Assembly (NCBI GenBank): GCA_002706765.1
Contig: PAJV01000018.1
Location: 62,001-126,000, forward strand
DNA: 64,000 bases
Source of the DNA: Gimesia sp.
GTDB lineage: Bacteria; Planctomycetota; Planctomycetia; Planctomycetales; Planctomycetaceae
Direction of reading: 5' to 3'
In this document: positions 8,436 to 17,652 of the stretch, piece after piece
Layout: every line of letters starts with the position of its first letter
How positions within the stretch are numbered: position 1 is the stretch's first letter
Notes under the pieces: model-generated
What the model was told of the DNA's origin: nothing
The model's input: only the letters and a program-made list of their open reading frames with translations
The model's database searches: none
Program-made: the position numbers and the translations under genes

Positions 8436-10723
8436 GGAACGTTTCCCCTCTGTTTTGAACGGGCAATCGTGACTGCCAGTTGACCGGCTGCCAGACCGCC
8501 ATCGTTAGGCGGGATCCTGCCTGGCAATCCCAGTGGTTGGTTATGCTGTTTCAGTTCTTCCGCCACAAGTTCAACCAGGCAGCGATTCTGAAATACGCCT
8601 CCACCCAACACGACCGGCAGACGGGAAAACAGCCGACACAACCGTGCGGTTCCCCGGGCCAGACCACGATGAAACCGCATTGCAATCAGGCCTGGTGACA
8701 CACCCGCTTCCTGGTCTCGCAGAATCGCGGTAAGACAAGGCCGCCAGTCCAGCTGAATCGGCGTTTCCTGTAATAGAGGCATCTCATAGCTGCCCTCTTC
8801 CGACAGCTCGCAACTCGCTTCCAGCAACATCGCTGCCTGTCCCTCATATTCAGAATGAGTTATCCCCAGAACCAGGGCCGCGACTCCATCAAACAACCGC
8901 CCGACACTGGTTGTTAACGGTGAAATACGGTTTGACTTCACAATTTGCAAAACAGGTCTGACCAGCTCTGCTTTCATTCCTGTCCTCAACGCAGCCTCTG
9001 GTCCCAGTGTTTCTGTGAGTATGGAGACAGCAACACGGTACGGCTCTTTGACGGCTGCTTCTCCTCCCGGCAATCTGAATGGTTTTAAATGGCCTGCCCT
9101 CGTATATTCAGCCGCCGTTGACAGTAAAAACTCTCCCCCCCAGATGGTCTGATCGTCTCCCCAGCCGGTCCCGTCAAAGGCGACTCCCAGTACCTGTCGA
9201 TCCAGCCAGCCCTGTTCCAGCATTCCAGCCACAATATGAGCATGATGATGCTGAACTCTCTCAACGTGTGAACCTTGTTGAGACTTGCGGTTCGAAGTGT
9301 AATAATCGGGATGCTCGTCGCAGATGAAATCTGCCTGTGAAACATCATACAACTGCCTGAGTGATTCCAGCTGCTCCTCGTAACGCTGGCAGGCAGCCAG
9401 GCTTTCCAGATCCCCGATATGGGGTGCAAGAACAGATTGAGATCCATTATGTAAGGCAACGGCTACTTTCTGATGTCCCCCCAGTGCAATAACAGGTCGA
9501 GGATGTTCCAGGTCCAGAGACAAGGGAGCCAGCCCCCGCGCCAGCCGAATGGTTACCAGGCGGCCAGCCATCCAGCGGACGACACTGTCATCGACGGGCC
9601 GCTCGATCGGACGATCATGTTCCAGCCAGCAGTCTGCCAGCCCGCTGATTTGCTCTGAGAGACTTCGATCCTGATAATACAGCGGTTCTCCCTCCCGGTT
9701 GGCGCTGCTGACCACCAGTGGAAAATCGCATTGCTGCAGTAGTAACCAGTGTAACGCTGTCGTGGGCAGCATCACTCCCAGTGTATTTAAGCCGGAATTC
9801 ACGTTACCGGCAATCGGTGAATCCTTGCGAGCCTGGAGCAGCACAATCGGAGCCGCGGGACTTGCCAGCGCCGCTGCCTCCGTATCATTCATCACAGCCA
9901 GCTCGCGGGCCGCAGCGAGGTCTGTCACCATTACTGCCAGTGGTTTCCCCGGGCGGTGTTTCTTCTCTCTTAACACTTGAACGGCTGATTCACTGGTAGC
10001 ATCAACCAGCAGTTGATAGCCGCCCAGTCCTTTCAGTCCAATGGTCTCACCCTGCTGCAGTGCGCGGGTAGCACCCTGGATTGCCTCGGTATCTGTTCCA
10101 GTAACTTCGCCCGCAGCATTGGTACTCCAGACCTGGGGACCACACTTGGGACAGGCAATTGTCTGGGCATGAAAACGGCGATCAACGGGCGAATCATATT
10201 CTCCCTGGCAGCGGGAACAGAGACCGAAATCTGACATGCCAGTTTGCGATCGTTCATAAGGTAGCGAATGCAACAGGGAATACCGGGGACCACATTGCGT
10301 ACAACTGGTGAAAGCATAGCCGAACCGGTGATCCGCTGGATCAGCGACTTCAGCCAGGCAATCCTGACAGACGGCGTTATCCGGCGGAACGCAGACAGCA
10401 AGGGAACCACTGGTCTTTTTTTCGATGATTTCAAACTGTTTCCCTCCGCGATTCACCGTGGTTTCCCTGGTTTTCCGTTGAATCACCGTTTCAACAGGCA
10501 GGTAGGCTTCCAGGTTCTGCTCGAATTCCTGCACGACTTTTGGGGGACCTTCAATCAGCAGTTCAATCCCCTCTGTCGTATTACAGATAGAACCTGCGAG
10601 TCGCAATTGACAGGCGCGCCGCGCGACCGCAGGCCGCAATCCGATCCCCTGGACGCGACCACTCAACGTGATCTTGATCGCGATTGTCGGTTCTGCACTC
10701 TCAACAATTGTCCGCGGGTTCAT
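8426..10723 (-). CDS. hypF: carbamoyltransferase HypF
   Basis: Makes carbamoyl-adenylate from carbamoyl phosphate and ATP and transfers the carbamoyl group to HypE. About 765 residues: acylphosphatase domain (GRVQGIGLRPAVARRA near 20-35), two paired CxxC zinc modules (CQDCLAEV, CTQCGPRYS, CSRCQGEY, CPKCGPQ), YrdC-like domain (GLKGLGGYQL) and a Kae1-like domain with HHHAHI and GVAFDGTGWGDD. The ATG at 10723 is preferred over an in-frame one 45 bases further up, because it gives the normal distance to the acylphosphatase motif. It overlaps the end of hypB. Confidence 0.94.
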   Translation of the reverse strand: MNPRTIVESAEPTIAIKITLSGRVQGIGLRPAVARRACQLRLAGSICNTTEGIELLIEGPPKVVQEFEQNLEAYLPVETVIQRKTRETTVNRGGKQFEIIEKKTSGSLAVCVPPDNAVCQDCLAEVADPADHRFGYAFTSCTQCGPRYSLLHSLPYERSQTGMSDFGLCSRCQGEYDSPVDRRFHAQTIACPKCGPQVWSTNAAGEVTGTDTEAIQGATRALQQGETIGLKGLGGYQLLVDATSESAVQVLREKKHRPGKPLAVMVTDLAAARELAVMNDTEAAALASPAAPIVLLQARKDSPIAGNVNSGLNTLGVMLPTTALHWLLLQQCDFPLVVSSANREGEPLYYQDRSLSEQISGLADCWLEHDRPIERPVDDSVVRWMAGRLVTIRLARGLAPLSLDLEHPRPVIALGGHQKVAVALHNGSQSVLAPHIGDLESLAACQRYEEQLESLRQLYDVSQADFICDEHPDYYTSNRKSQQGSHVERVQHHHAHIVAGMLEQGWLDRQVLGVAFDGTGWGDDQTIWGGEFLLSTAAEYTRAGHLKPFRLPGGEAAVKEPYRVAVSILTETLGPEAALRTGMKAELVRPVLQIVKSNRISPLTTSVGRLFDGVAALVLGITHSEYEGQAAMLLEASCELSEEGSYEMPLLQETPIQLDWRPCLTAILRDQEAGVSPGLIAMRFHRGLARGTARLCRLFSRLPVVLGGGVFQNRCLVELVAEELKQHNQPLGLPGRIPPNDGGLAAGQLAVTIARSKQRGNVPCV

Positions 10724-11390
10724 GGTATGCTGCCAGTTGAAGTTGATGTTGTTCTTCCAGGAAATCACACCATTCCTGAATACCGCTTCCTGCCAGGGAA
10801 CAACAGGGAATGACCTTCAGTGCCGGTTGAATTCTCTGGGCATCTGCAGTCACTGCTTCCACAGAAAATGGTACGTGCGGTAATAAATCCAGTTTCGTAA
10901 TCAGCATGGACTGACTGGTGCGGAACATTTTGGGATACTTTCCCGGCTTATCGTCCCCTTCCGTCGTGCTGAGCAGAACGACACGCAGATGCTCTGCCAG
11001 ATCATGCGAAGCGGGACAGACCAGGTTTCCCACATTCTCGATAAACAGAAAATCGACTGCAGGATCACCCAGCGCGGTCAAACCCCGCTGCACCAGCGGC
11101 AGTTCCAGGTGACAGGCTCCTCCGGTCGTCAGCTGCGCGACCGGAACCAGGGGGGCCAGCCGCTGCGCATCGCGGTCGGTTTCCAGATCACCCACCAGAA
11201 CAGCCATCGAACGGCGACCAGCAAACTGCCGTGCCGTCGCCTCCAGTAAACTCGTTTTTCCCGATCCCGGCGATGACAGCAGATTCACAACCAGAGTGCC
11301 CCGGTGGCCAAGACGCTTTCGTTCCGCCTCGGCATCGGCCTTTTGATCTGCTTGCAGATCGCGTTTGACGATGATCGTTTGCCGACTCAT
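10701..11390 (-). CDS. hypB: hydrogenase nickel-insertion GTPase HypB
   Basis: GTPase that with HypA inserts nickel into the hydrogenase large subunit. The 229-residue protein has the P-loop SSPGSGKT, the LVGDLETDRDA switch region, metal/nucleotide motif TTGGACHL, FIENVGNLVCPA and the specificity region ITKLDLLPHV. It lacks the His-rich or CxxCGC N-terminal nickel-storage extension seen in some HypB proteins. Start ATG overlaps the hypA stop. Confidence 0.95.
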   Translation of the reverse strand: MSRQTIIVKRDLQADQKADAEAERKRLGHRGTLVVNLLSSPGSGKTSLLEATARQFAGRRSMAVLVGDLETDRDAQRLAPLVPVAQLTTGGACHLELPLVQRGLTALGDPAVDFLFIENVGNLVCPASHDLAEHLRVVLLSTTEGDDKPGKYPKMFRTSQSMLITKLDLLPHVPFSVEAVTADAQRIQPALKVIPCCSLAGSGIQEWCDFLEEQHQLQLAAYHEPADNC

Positions 11391-11758
11391 GAAGAGACTC
11401 CTTCGCGCGAATCGATTGTTTCCAGCGTAACACTGATCAGCTGCAGATCATCACCCTGAATGACGTCAACGGTCCCGCTCCCGCATTCAGGACAGTGAAA
11501 CTGAAAATCGAGGACTTCAAACTCATGTTGACAGTGAGTACAAACCGCAGTGACAGGGACCAGATCCAGTTTCAACCGGCATTCCACAGAAAAGACATCC
11601 ACGACCATCTCCTCAAACGCGGCTGCAAATAACAGCGGTTCGACTCCCGACAGGTCACCTGCCTGCACGCAGATTTCAGAAACTCGGCCGCCCCCCTGCG
11701 CCTCGACGATTTGTCTGACCTGCTTTAACAGATTCTGAACCAGGGACCGTTCATGCAT
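11387..11758 (-). CDS. hypA: hydrogenase nickel metallochaperone HypA
   Basis: Nickel-delivery partner of HypB, 123 residues. The start is set at 11758 because HypA needs an N-terminal MHE, whose His2 binds nickel; an in-frame upstream ATG would bury that residue. The zinc loop is seen as CTHCQHEF and CPECGSG. The segment with VSEICVQAGDLSGVEP is typical. It overlaps the protease gene by 8 bases and hypB by 4. Confidence 0.93.
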   Translation of the reverse strand: MHERSLVQNLLKQVRQIVEAQGGGRVSEICVQAGDLSGVEPLLFAAAFEEMVVDVFSVECRLKLDLVPVTAVCTHCQHEFEVLDFQFHCPECGSGTVDVIQGDDLQLISVTLETIDSREGVSS

Positions 11759-12233
11759 GTTCAATCTCCCCCTGACTGACAGAGTTGCTGATATCCTCAC
11801 ACATGGCTTCGACCGCAGCGAATACCCTTGCCTGTACCGCTGCTGATAAACTCTCTCCGGAATGATTTGAATGCAGTTCTATGGCCCAGATCCGAACATG
11901 CTGCGGGAGCCTCCCCAACTGTTCTGCCAGCGCAAGCACACCCGTTAAAGACATCTGGTGCGTCCCCGACCAGCGAATCTCATCCAGCTGACCGCAAGGC
12001 CATTCCCATTGATGAATACTTCCCGGTTCACCGGCTCCCTGGCAGGCATCACAAATCAGCAGGTCCCGCCCAGGTTCGATCCAGTCCAGTAAATCAGCGG
12101 GTGTCCGCGCCAGTTTCACACTCACGTGAGAGTACTTGCGCCGCTCAATCTCCCTGGCCATCTCCCAGCCCGCCTGATCGTCACCATGCGGACTGCCAAT
12201 CCCAGCGACCATGATCTGTACCCCGTTTCTCAA
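11751..12233 (-). CDS. hydrogenase maturation protease
   Basis: Endopeptidase that removes the C-terminal peptide from the hydrogenase large subunit after nickel insertion. Its 160 residues show the family nickel-sensing acid in GIGSPHGDDQAGWEMA (usual form GIGNxLxxDDGxG), a second acid in ICDACQGAG, and a His in SGTHQMSLTGVLALAEQLG. The first in-frame start with a ribosome site is TTG at 12233 (AAGGAAG upstream); an ATG at 12212 would also keep the motif. It lies 23 bases after its presumed substrate gene. Subfamily (HoxW/HycI/HydD type) not resolved. Confidence 0.85.
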   Translation of the reverse strand: MRNGVQIMVAGIGSPHGDDQAGWEMAREIERRKYSHVSVKLARTPADLLDWIEPGRDLLICDACQGAGEPGSIHQWEWPCGQLDEIRWSGTHQMSLTGVLALAEQLGRLPQHVRIWAIELHSNHSGESLSAAVQARVFAAVEAMCEDISNSVSQGEIEHA

Positions 12234-12256
12234 TCTCTCTTCCTTTCTGCTGTCTC

Positions 12257-13549
12257 TCAGTGACGGTCAATTGTGACTTTGAGAAAATGAGTTGAACAAC
12301 TGATACAGGGATCATAGGCTCTTACCAGGTTTTCGCATTTTCGCCCGAGTTCTGCATCTTCCTGACCAGCTGACTCTGTCACCAGGTGTTTGAGGTCGAC
12401 TTCAATTTGTGCCTGATTCTGAGACGTCGGCGGGACAATACAGGCCTCAATGATTTTTCCTTGATCGTCAATCTCATAGCGATGATAAAGCGTACCCCGG
12501 GGAGCTTCGGTCGCAGACTTACCGATCCCTGCCTGCGGGGAATACGATTCCCGTGGTTTGCCTGCAGGATGTTGATCACGCAGAATCGACAACGCTTCTT
12601 CATACGCGTGAACGATTTCCAGGCCTCGCGCAATAATCGCTTTGTGCGGATTGCGACAGACCGGTTCCCATCCGATTTCGTCTGCCAGCTTTCGCGCCTG
12701 CGGAAACAGTTGCTGCCGATTCAAATTGATACGCGATAACGGCCCGAGCAGATAAGGGCGTCCCGTTGACTTACGAAAAGCCTGCAGAGCAGTCGAGTGT
12801 GGCACCTGCCGCTCTTCAAACTCCGCTTCGTACTGATCAACTTCAATCACGTCTCCAAGGCTGGATTTCATCACGCCGTCATTCATGGGATATTCATCCG
12901 GGTGAGACAGCGATATGAATTCGCAATCCGATTCCATTTCCGGAAAATCAAAACCAGCCACCCAGCGTGTGGTTTCCATCGCAGCGTTCAGGCCCCATTC
13001 AAAATCCGGGATCAGTTTCTGAAATTCATTCCGATTGGGAATTCGATAGAAACCACCCACGCAGACATTCACCGGATGAATGGCCCTCCCCCCCAGCAGG
13101 TCGACCAGCTGATTGCCATGTTTTTTCAGCCTCAGCCCACGATTGACCTCTTCGGGAAACTGCTTCGCCATCTCCAGCCCGCTCTCAAAACCCAGAAAAT
13201 CCGGGGCATGCAGTAAATGCATATGCAAGCCATGACTTTCAATCCATTCACCACAATATAACAGCCGACGCAGACGCCGAATCTCTGGGGAAACGGTTAC
13301 TTCCAATGCAGCTTCGAGAGCATGCACGCTACTCATCTGGTATGCCACCGGACAGATGCCACAGATTCGCGCGGTGATATCCGGCGTGTCTTCGAGAGGT
13401 CGTCCCCGCAACAAGGCTTCAAACAGACGGGGCGGTTCGTAAATTTCCAGGCGGACTTCTTCGATCGTGTCACCACTCATGCGGATGAACAGCCCCCCTT
13501 CTCCCTCCACACGGGTCAATGTTTCCACTTTGATCTTGCGGTCACCCAT
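12257..13549 (-). CDS. hydA: [NiFe] hydrogenase group 3b, large (alpha) subunit
   Basis: Catalytic subunit carrying the [NiFe] centre, 430 residues. The N-terminal nickel motif is RICGIC (Cys63, Cys66) and the C-terminal one is DPCISCSTH (Cys415, Cys418, His421); the nine residues after His421 are the tail expected to be removed by the neighbouring protease. The RVEGEGG start and the HydB-G-D-A gene order point to the NAD(P)-linked sulfhydrogenase-like group 3b. The ATG at 13549 overlaps the small-subunit stop by one base; a longer frame upstream runs antisense-free into the small subunit and is not used. Confidence 0.94.
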   Translation of the reverse strand: MGDRKIKVETLTRVEGEGGLFIRMSGDTIEEVRLEIYEPPRLFEALLRGRPLEDTPDITARICGICPVAYQMSSVHALEAALEVTVSPEIRRLRRLLYCGEWIESHGLHMHLLHAPDFLGFESGLEMAKQFPEEVNRGLRLKKHGNQLVDLLGGRAIHPVNVCVGGFYRIPNRNEFQKLIPDFEWGLNAAMETTRWVAGFDFPEMESDCEFISLSHPDEYPMNDGVMKSSLGDVIEVDQYEAEFEERQVPHSTALQAFRKSTGRPYLLGPLSRINLNRQQLFPQARKLADEIGWEPVCRNPHKAIIARGLEIVHAYEEALSILRDQHPAGKPRESYSPQAGIGKSATEAPRGTLYHRYEIDDQGKIIEACIVPPTSQNQAQIEVDLKHLVTESAGQEDAELGRKCENLVRAYDPCISCSTHFLKVTIDRH

Positions 13550-14337
13550 CAGTATGGCTCCCCGTTTCGATCCAGTAAACGTCGGCTTTCCTCGCGAAAG
13601 GCAGGTGCATTGTTGTTGAAATTCTGGAGACTGTTGGAAATTTCCTGCTTCGAGGCACCGTCCTGCTCCATTTGTGATGTCAGGCTCACCAGGTTGGATT
13701 GCGAGGCTGGTCCGAAGCAGCCGTAACAACCCCGGTTGTAGCTCGGACAAAGTGCATTACATCCTGACTGGGTCACGGGGCCCAGGCAGGCAATTCCCTG
13801 TGCCACTGTGATGCAGACCGTACCACGGCGTTTACAATCCAGGCAGACACTGTGTCCGGGGGTGCGTGGCGTCCGTCCTGCCAGCAGCGACTGAATCACT
13901 TCAATCAGCTGATATTGATTGATCGGGCAGCCTCGCAATTCGAAGTCGACGGTTACATGATCTGCGATGGGTGTTGACTGATCTAACACCTCAATGTATC
14001 CGGGACTGGCATACACAGCCCGCATGAACTCAGCAGAATCGGCTCCGTTTCTCAACGCCTGAATTCCACCAGAGGTCGCGCAGGCACCGATGGTCATCAG
14101 AAAGCGGGAATCTCTGCGAACCTGCTGGATCCGGGCTGCATCGTGGGGCGTAGAAATCGATCCTTCAATCAGTGCAATATCATACGGGCCTGCTTCCATA
14201 CGACTCGTGGCCTCGGGGAAATAGACGATCTCTAAGGCATCGGCGACGGACAACAGCTGATCCTCGGCATCCAGCAGGGAGAGCTGACAGCCATCACAGG
14301 AAGCAAATTTGAAAACGGCCAGTCTGGGTTTTTCCAC
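13549..14337 (-). CDS. hydD: [NiFe] hydrogenase group 3b, small (delta) subunit
   Basis: Electron-transfer subunit with iron-sulfur clusters next to the [NiFe] site; 262 residues. The proximal-cluster motif CDGCQ is at Cys14/Cys17, followed by GACATSGG, ELRGCP, CLDCKRRGTVC and the C-terminal GCNALCPSYNRGCYGCFGP. The start is judged to be GTG at 14337: GGAAGG lies about 9 bases upstream, it follows the hydG stop by two bases, and the family's N-terminus begins just before the CDGC motif. An ATG 117 bases further up would add a non-conserved extension overlapping hydG. Confidence 0.92.
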   Translation of the reverse strand: MEKPRLAVFKFASCDGCQLSLLDAEDQLLSVADALEIVYFPEATSRMEAGPYDIALIEGSISTPHDAARIQQVRRDSRFLMTIGACATSGGIQALRNGADSAEFMRAVYASPGYIEVLDQSTPIADHVTVDFELRGCPINQYQLIEVIQSLLAGRTPRTPGHSVCLDCKRRGTVCITVAQGIACLGPVTQSGCNALCPSYNRGCYGCFGPASQSNLVSLTSQMEQDGASKQEISNSLQNFNNNAPAFREESRRLLDRNGEPY

Positions 14338-14339
14338 GT

Positions 14340-15206
14340 TCAGAGTCCTTCCACTTTTAAATAGGGGGAAATCTGATCGTAGCGAAAGACCGGCCCATCC
14401 TTGCAGATGAATTCCGGCCCCAGCTGACAGTGTCCACACAAACCCACCGCGCACTGCATATTCCGTTCGGTCGAAACCCAGATCTGCTCGCTGGTCATTC
14501 CCCGCTGAAGCGCAGCACGGGCAGTAAAACGCATCATCAGATCCGGACCACAGATCAACAGGATCGTCTCCGCAGGATCAAATCCGGTGAGCCGCTCCAG
14601 CAACTGAGGCACAACTCCCACATTCCCGCGCCAACCGGGACTCGACCGATCAACGGTTTCTCTGATCTCCAGCCCCTCTGCTCTCCACCGATCATACTCC
14701 CGCGTGTAGACCCGCATCTCGGGTGTGCGTGCGCCGTACAATAAATGCAGACTCCCATACTCGTCTCTCTGGGCCAGCAGCTGATAAATGAAGGGACGCA
14801 AAGGGGGCAGGCCAATTCCCCCGGCCACCAGAATCACATTTTTTCCCCGACAATCCTCGCGCGGCCAGCTTGTACCAAACGGACCTCGCAGCCCCAGGGT
14901 ATCACCCACTTTCAACGCAGCGATACTGCGCGTCACATTGCCGGCCAAACGAATGGTATGAGCCAGGGTCCCACAGTCAGCAGGATCACCGCTCATCGAA
15001 ATCGCCGATTCGCCCGCACCGGGAATATACAGCATATTAAACTGCCCCGGTTCAAAACGATAAGACTGCGCAGCGGCAGCATCTCTCAGCGACAGCTGAT
15101 ACGTGGCCACCCCGCTGACTTCAGCAGCGATCTCATGAATCACTGCCGTTTTCGCTACCCAGATGCTGTCTGATTTCTCAGCCTGCTTTCCGACTGTCGA
15201 ATTCAT
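14340..15206 (-). CDS. hydG: hydrogenase gamma subunit, FAD/NAD(P)-binding reductase
   Basis: Diaphorase module of a group 3b hydrogenase: a ferredoxin-NADP reductase-like protein passing electrons between NAD(P)H and the iron-sulfur chain. About 288 residues: FAD-binding barrel ([20 protein letters not shown]), NAD(P)-binding domain ([14 protein letters not shown]) and a C-terminal 2Fe-2S-type cysteine set in [17 protein letters not shown]. The ATG at 15206 overlaps the hydB stop as ATGA. Whether it prefers NADP or NAD cannot be read from the sequence with certainty. Confidence 0.92.
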   Translation of the reverse strand: MNSTVGKQAEKSDSIWVAKTAVIHEIAAEVSGVATYQLSLRDAAAAQSYRFEPGQFNMLYIPGAGESAISMSGDPADCGTLAHTIRLAGNVTRSIAALKVGDTLGLRGPFGTSWPREDCRGKNVILVAGGIGLPPLRPFIYQLLAQRDEYGSLHLLYGARTPEMRVYTREYDRWRAEGLEIRETVDRSSPGWRGNVGVVPQLLERLTGFDPAETILLICGPDLMMRFTARAALQRGMTSEQIWVSTERNMQCAVGLCGHCQLGPEFICKDGPVFRYDQISPYLKVEGL

Positions 15207-16327
15207 GACTCCGATTCCCGAATCGCGTTCACTTCCTGTGTCAGATCGATGCCGACCGGACACCAGGTAATACAGCGGCCACAACCAACGCACCCTGATG
15301 TACCGAACTGATCAATCCAGGTCGCCAGTTTATGGGTTAACCACTGCCGATAACGATTGCGAATGCTGTTTCGGACCAGCCCCCCGTTCATATAACTGAA
15401 ATCCAGATTAAAACAGGAGTCCCACTGTCGTTGCCGTTCCACATGATCTCCCGTCAGATCGCTGACTTCTTCAACCGAACTGCAGAAACAGGTCGGACAG
15501 ACCATCGTACAGTTCGTGCAGGACAGACAGCGCTCTGCCACATCATCCCACCGGGGATGTTCCAGATTGGACATCAGCAGGTCTTTGATATCCGTCGTAT
15601 CAAATCTTCGTTCGATCTGGTCAACAGCCTGCTGTCGCGCCGCGTTTGCCTGTGTATCCTGTTCCGGCGAGACTTTCATGGTTTGCAGATCCGACAGAAT
15701 CTCCGCACCGGCAGCAGTTGCCACCTCAACCAGGAAACCATCGGGCAATTCGGTCAGCGCCAGATCAAAACCCGCTTTGCAGCGAGGCCCCGTTTCCATG
15801 GAAGTGCAAAAACAGGTCGAAGCGGCCTGCGTGCAGTTCACGGCGATGACCAGCGCCTGACTGCGACGCTGCTCATAAATCGAATCAACATAAGGTCCCC
15901 CCGTGAAAACACGATCCTGTATTTTCATCGCAGCCAGTTCACAGGCTCGAACTCCCAGAAACGCATAGCGGGGTGTTTCTTCTTTCGCTTCCTGAAACTG
16001 CCAGCCCTCTTCCGTTCGATCAGCTCTCGCCAGTGTGCTGACCGGCGGAAACAGCTGCTTCTTCCAGGAACTCGGGCCAACCACATAACCAAAGAGCGCA
16101 TTATCATCGCGTCTCACCAGGCGGTATTTTCCGGGTTCCTGTTGATCAGTCCAGCCACGGGGCAAATCATCAATTGATGAGAGTTGACCATACACAATGG
16201 CTTCCTGATCGATCGTAGGACCAATCACCTCGTAACCACGGGAAATCAGCACCTCAAAAAGCCTGGCAAATTCATCCAGTGTTAAAAAACAGGTTTCAGG
16301 ATCGACCGACTGCACGGAATCATTCAT
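15203..16327 (-). CDS. hydB: hydrogenase beta subunit, 4Fe-4S protein
   Basis: Iron-sulfur relay subunit of the group 3b hydrogenase (sulfhydrogenase beta family), 374 residues. Two ferredoxin-like cluster motifs are seen: Cys267-x2-Cys270-x2-Cys273-x3-Cys277 and Cys346-x2-Cys349-x2-Cys352-x3-Cys356 ([12 protein letters not shown]). Additional cysteines at 165, 172, 174 and 183 ([11 protein letters not shown]) match the conserved middle region of this family. First structural gene of the operon, overlapping the cNMP-binding gene upstream by 8 bases. Confidence 0.93.
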   Translation of the reverse strand: MNDSVQSVDPETCFLTLDEFARLFEVLISRGYEVIGPTIDQEAIVYGQLSSIDDLPRGWTDQQEPGKYRLVRRDDNALFGYVVGPSSWKKQLFPPVSTLARADRTEEGWQFQEAKEETPRYAFLGVRACELAAMKIQDRVFTGGPYVDSIYEQRRSQALVIAVNCTQAASTCFCTSMETGPRCKAGFDLALTELPDGFLVEVATAAGAEILSDLQTMKVSPEQDTQANAARQQAVDQIERRFDTTDIKDLLMSNLEHPRWDDVAERCLSCTNCTMVCPTCFCSSVEEVSDLTGDHVERQRQWDSCFNLDFSYMNGGLVRNSIRNRYRQWLTHKLATWIDQFGTSGCVGCGRCITWCPVGIDLTQEVNAIRESES

Positions 16328-16823
16328 GGGTACCTCCCTGCTTCAGAGTATGTGCTTCATCAGAAACAGCATACATGTCGAGCACCTGTAGACGACTGGC
16401 AACCAGCCGCTGAGATAACGCCAATGACATCCGCCGCATGATCTGGTAACCGATATCATGATCCTGCTCGCAAACTTGCGCCAGCGCTGCTGCGTCGATG
16501 GCAATCACGCGAGTCTGTTCCACAGCAACCACGGTCGCGGTCATCTCCCCCTGCTTGAGAAGGGACGACCAGCCGAGCAGATCGCCTTCTTCCAATGTCA
16601 AAACGGGTAAACAGCCACGTGCAGGAATGGTCATGCAGATCTCAACGCGACCGCTGAGAATGATATATAGATTCGGATGCTCTGTGCCTTCGGTAAAGAC
16701 CGTCTCGTTGCGGGAAAAATCCTCAAAACGGGAAATGGCAGCCAACTGCTGTTGCTCTCCTGCGGACAAATCGGAAGTGAATCGGAGTTGCTGCATTATT
16801 TCCTGAAGCTGTTGAATCTCCAT
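16320..16823 (-). CDS. cyclic nucleotide-binding domain protein at head of hydrogenase operon
   Basis: A 167-residue protein that is essentially one Crp-type cNMP-binding beta-roll (FTEGTEHPNLYIILSGRVEI, LEEGDLLGWSSLL, ATVVAVEQTRVIAID). No DNA-binding helix-turn-helix follows; the C-terminus is a short helical tail. Such a protein commonly heads group 3b hydrogenase operons, where it may regulate activity rather than transcription (inference). It shares 8 bases with hydB, so is co-translated with the hydrogenase. Confidence 0.85.
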   Translation of the reverse strand: MEIQQLQEIMQQLRFTSDLSAGEQQQLAAISRFEDFSRNETVFTEGTEHPNLYIILSGRVEICMTIPARGCLPVLTLEEGDLLGWSSLLKQGEMTATVVAVEQTRVIAIDAAALAQVCEQDHDIGYQIMRRMSLALSQRLVASRLQVLDMYAVSDEAHTLKQGGTHE

Positions 16824-17129
16824 CGCAGCCTCTCAGTCAAGTTGTTGAAAAACAGTCAGGCAGAACACTTCGATTCTAACCGGCCCGTTCGTACTCGTCC
16901 AGCAACCAGAATTTGTAACGACCGCTTTATGACAACTCCCTGCCAACCTCAGGAATTCCCCTATCAGAAATTACGACTTTATCCTAACAGTAATTCAACA
17001 AATAAAATCGTGAATTGTTCATTAATGTTGGATTCTGAAATTAGCTCTCGTATTGGTACGATATTGATCCTGCAATTCATTACCTGTTTATTGTGCTCAA
17101 ATAGATCAGTCAGGAGTAGATCAGAAATT
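16824..17129 (+). promoter_or_regulatory. divergent intergenic region, hydrogenase operon / usp pseudogene
   Basis: About 306 bases between the head of the hydrogenase operon (reading left) and the usp-like pseudogene (reading right). It is A/T-richer in its right half and holds one copy of the GGG/CCC palindrome described separately at 16948-16964. No open reading frame here looks coding. I infer that it contains the operon promoter; no confident -35/-10 pair was picked. Confidence 0.6.
16948..16964. promoter_or_regulatory. GGG/CCC palindromic operator candidate, copy 1
   Basis: Right half CCCTAT is perfect and the left half is weak (CTCAGG against ATAGGG); the centre reads GGAATTCCCC. It lies about 125 bases upstream of the first hydrogenase-operon gene and about 165 bases before the usp-like pseudogene. 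Weakest of five copies; accepted because its placement matches the other members of the proposed regulon. Confidence 0.4.
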
Positions 17130-17468
17130 ATGCATCGATTCAAAAATATTCTTGTGGGTGTTGACCTGTCATCAGGAGATCACCTCGTTTCCGAAGAAGT
17201 TTAGACTGCCTCCCTGGAAGCAGTAAATCGCGCTATCTGGCTGGCCAGGTCGAATTCTGCAGAACTCACGTTCTTTTTTGCTCTCGATGTTGGCGCTGAA
17301 ACTCAACGGATGATTGAAGAGCCGAATGAGAGGGAATCAAACCTTTCACATCTCATTCGACGCCTGCAAGTCTGCCATCCCAGAGTTTGTCGAATCAATC
17401 CCAGGCAGATACTTAAAATACAATGGCTGAATCGACCTTTCAGGTTGGTTGATTTAGGAGATTTATAA
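17130..17468 (+). pseudogene. universal stress protein (UspA-like) pseudogene
   Basis: The ATG at 17130 opens a typical Usp N-terminus (MHRFKNILVGVDLSSGD), but a TAG stops it after 24 codons (17202-17204). The same frame then continues with clear Usp-like helix and strand sequence (SLEAVNRAIWLARSNSAEL, then TFFFALDV) up to a TAA at 17466-17468. The C-terminal half of the domain, with the usual G-x2-G-x9-GS ATP loop, is missing. I read this as a nonsense-mutated and truncated gene. It stands divergent to the hydrogenase operon, a usual place for such genes in hypoxia loci. Confidence 0.72.
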
Positions 17469-17652
17469 TATCTTATGCGAACGACGGGAAGTCAAAAAAA
17501 GTCAGGGCACTTGCCCGGGACCAGTTCAGCTTTTCTGTGCCGTTTGTTTTTCCTGAATTGTCAATAGGAGAAAAGTTTGAATTCGTGTTAAGCTGTGCAC
17601 GCTTAGGGAATTCAGAAAAGCATTTCCTGAAGGGATGTCAGGCATGGATGCT

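Noticed and set aside
15431-16177. 248-codon plus-strand frame opposite hydB
   Set aside because: Composition is shadow-like and the opposite strand encodes a well-conserved 4Fe-4S protein.
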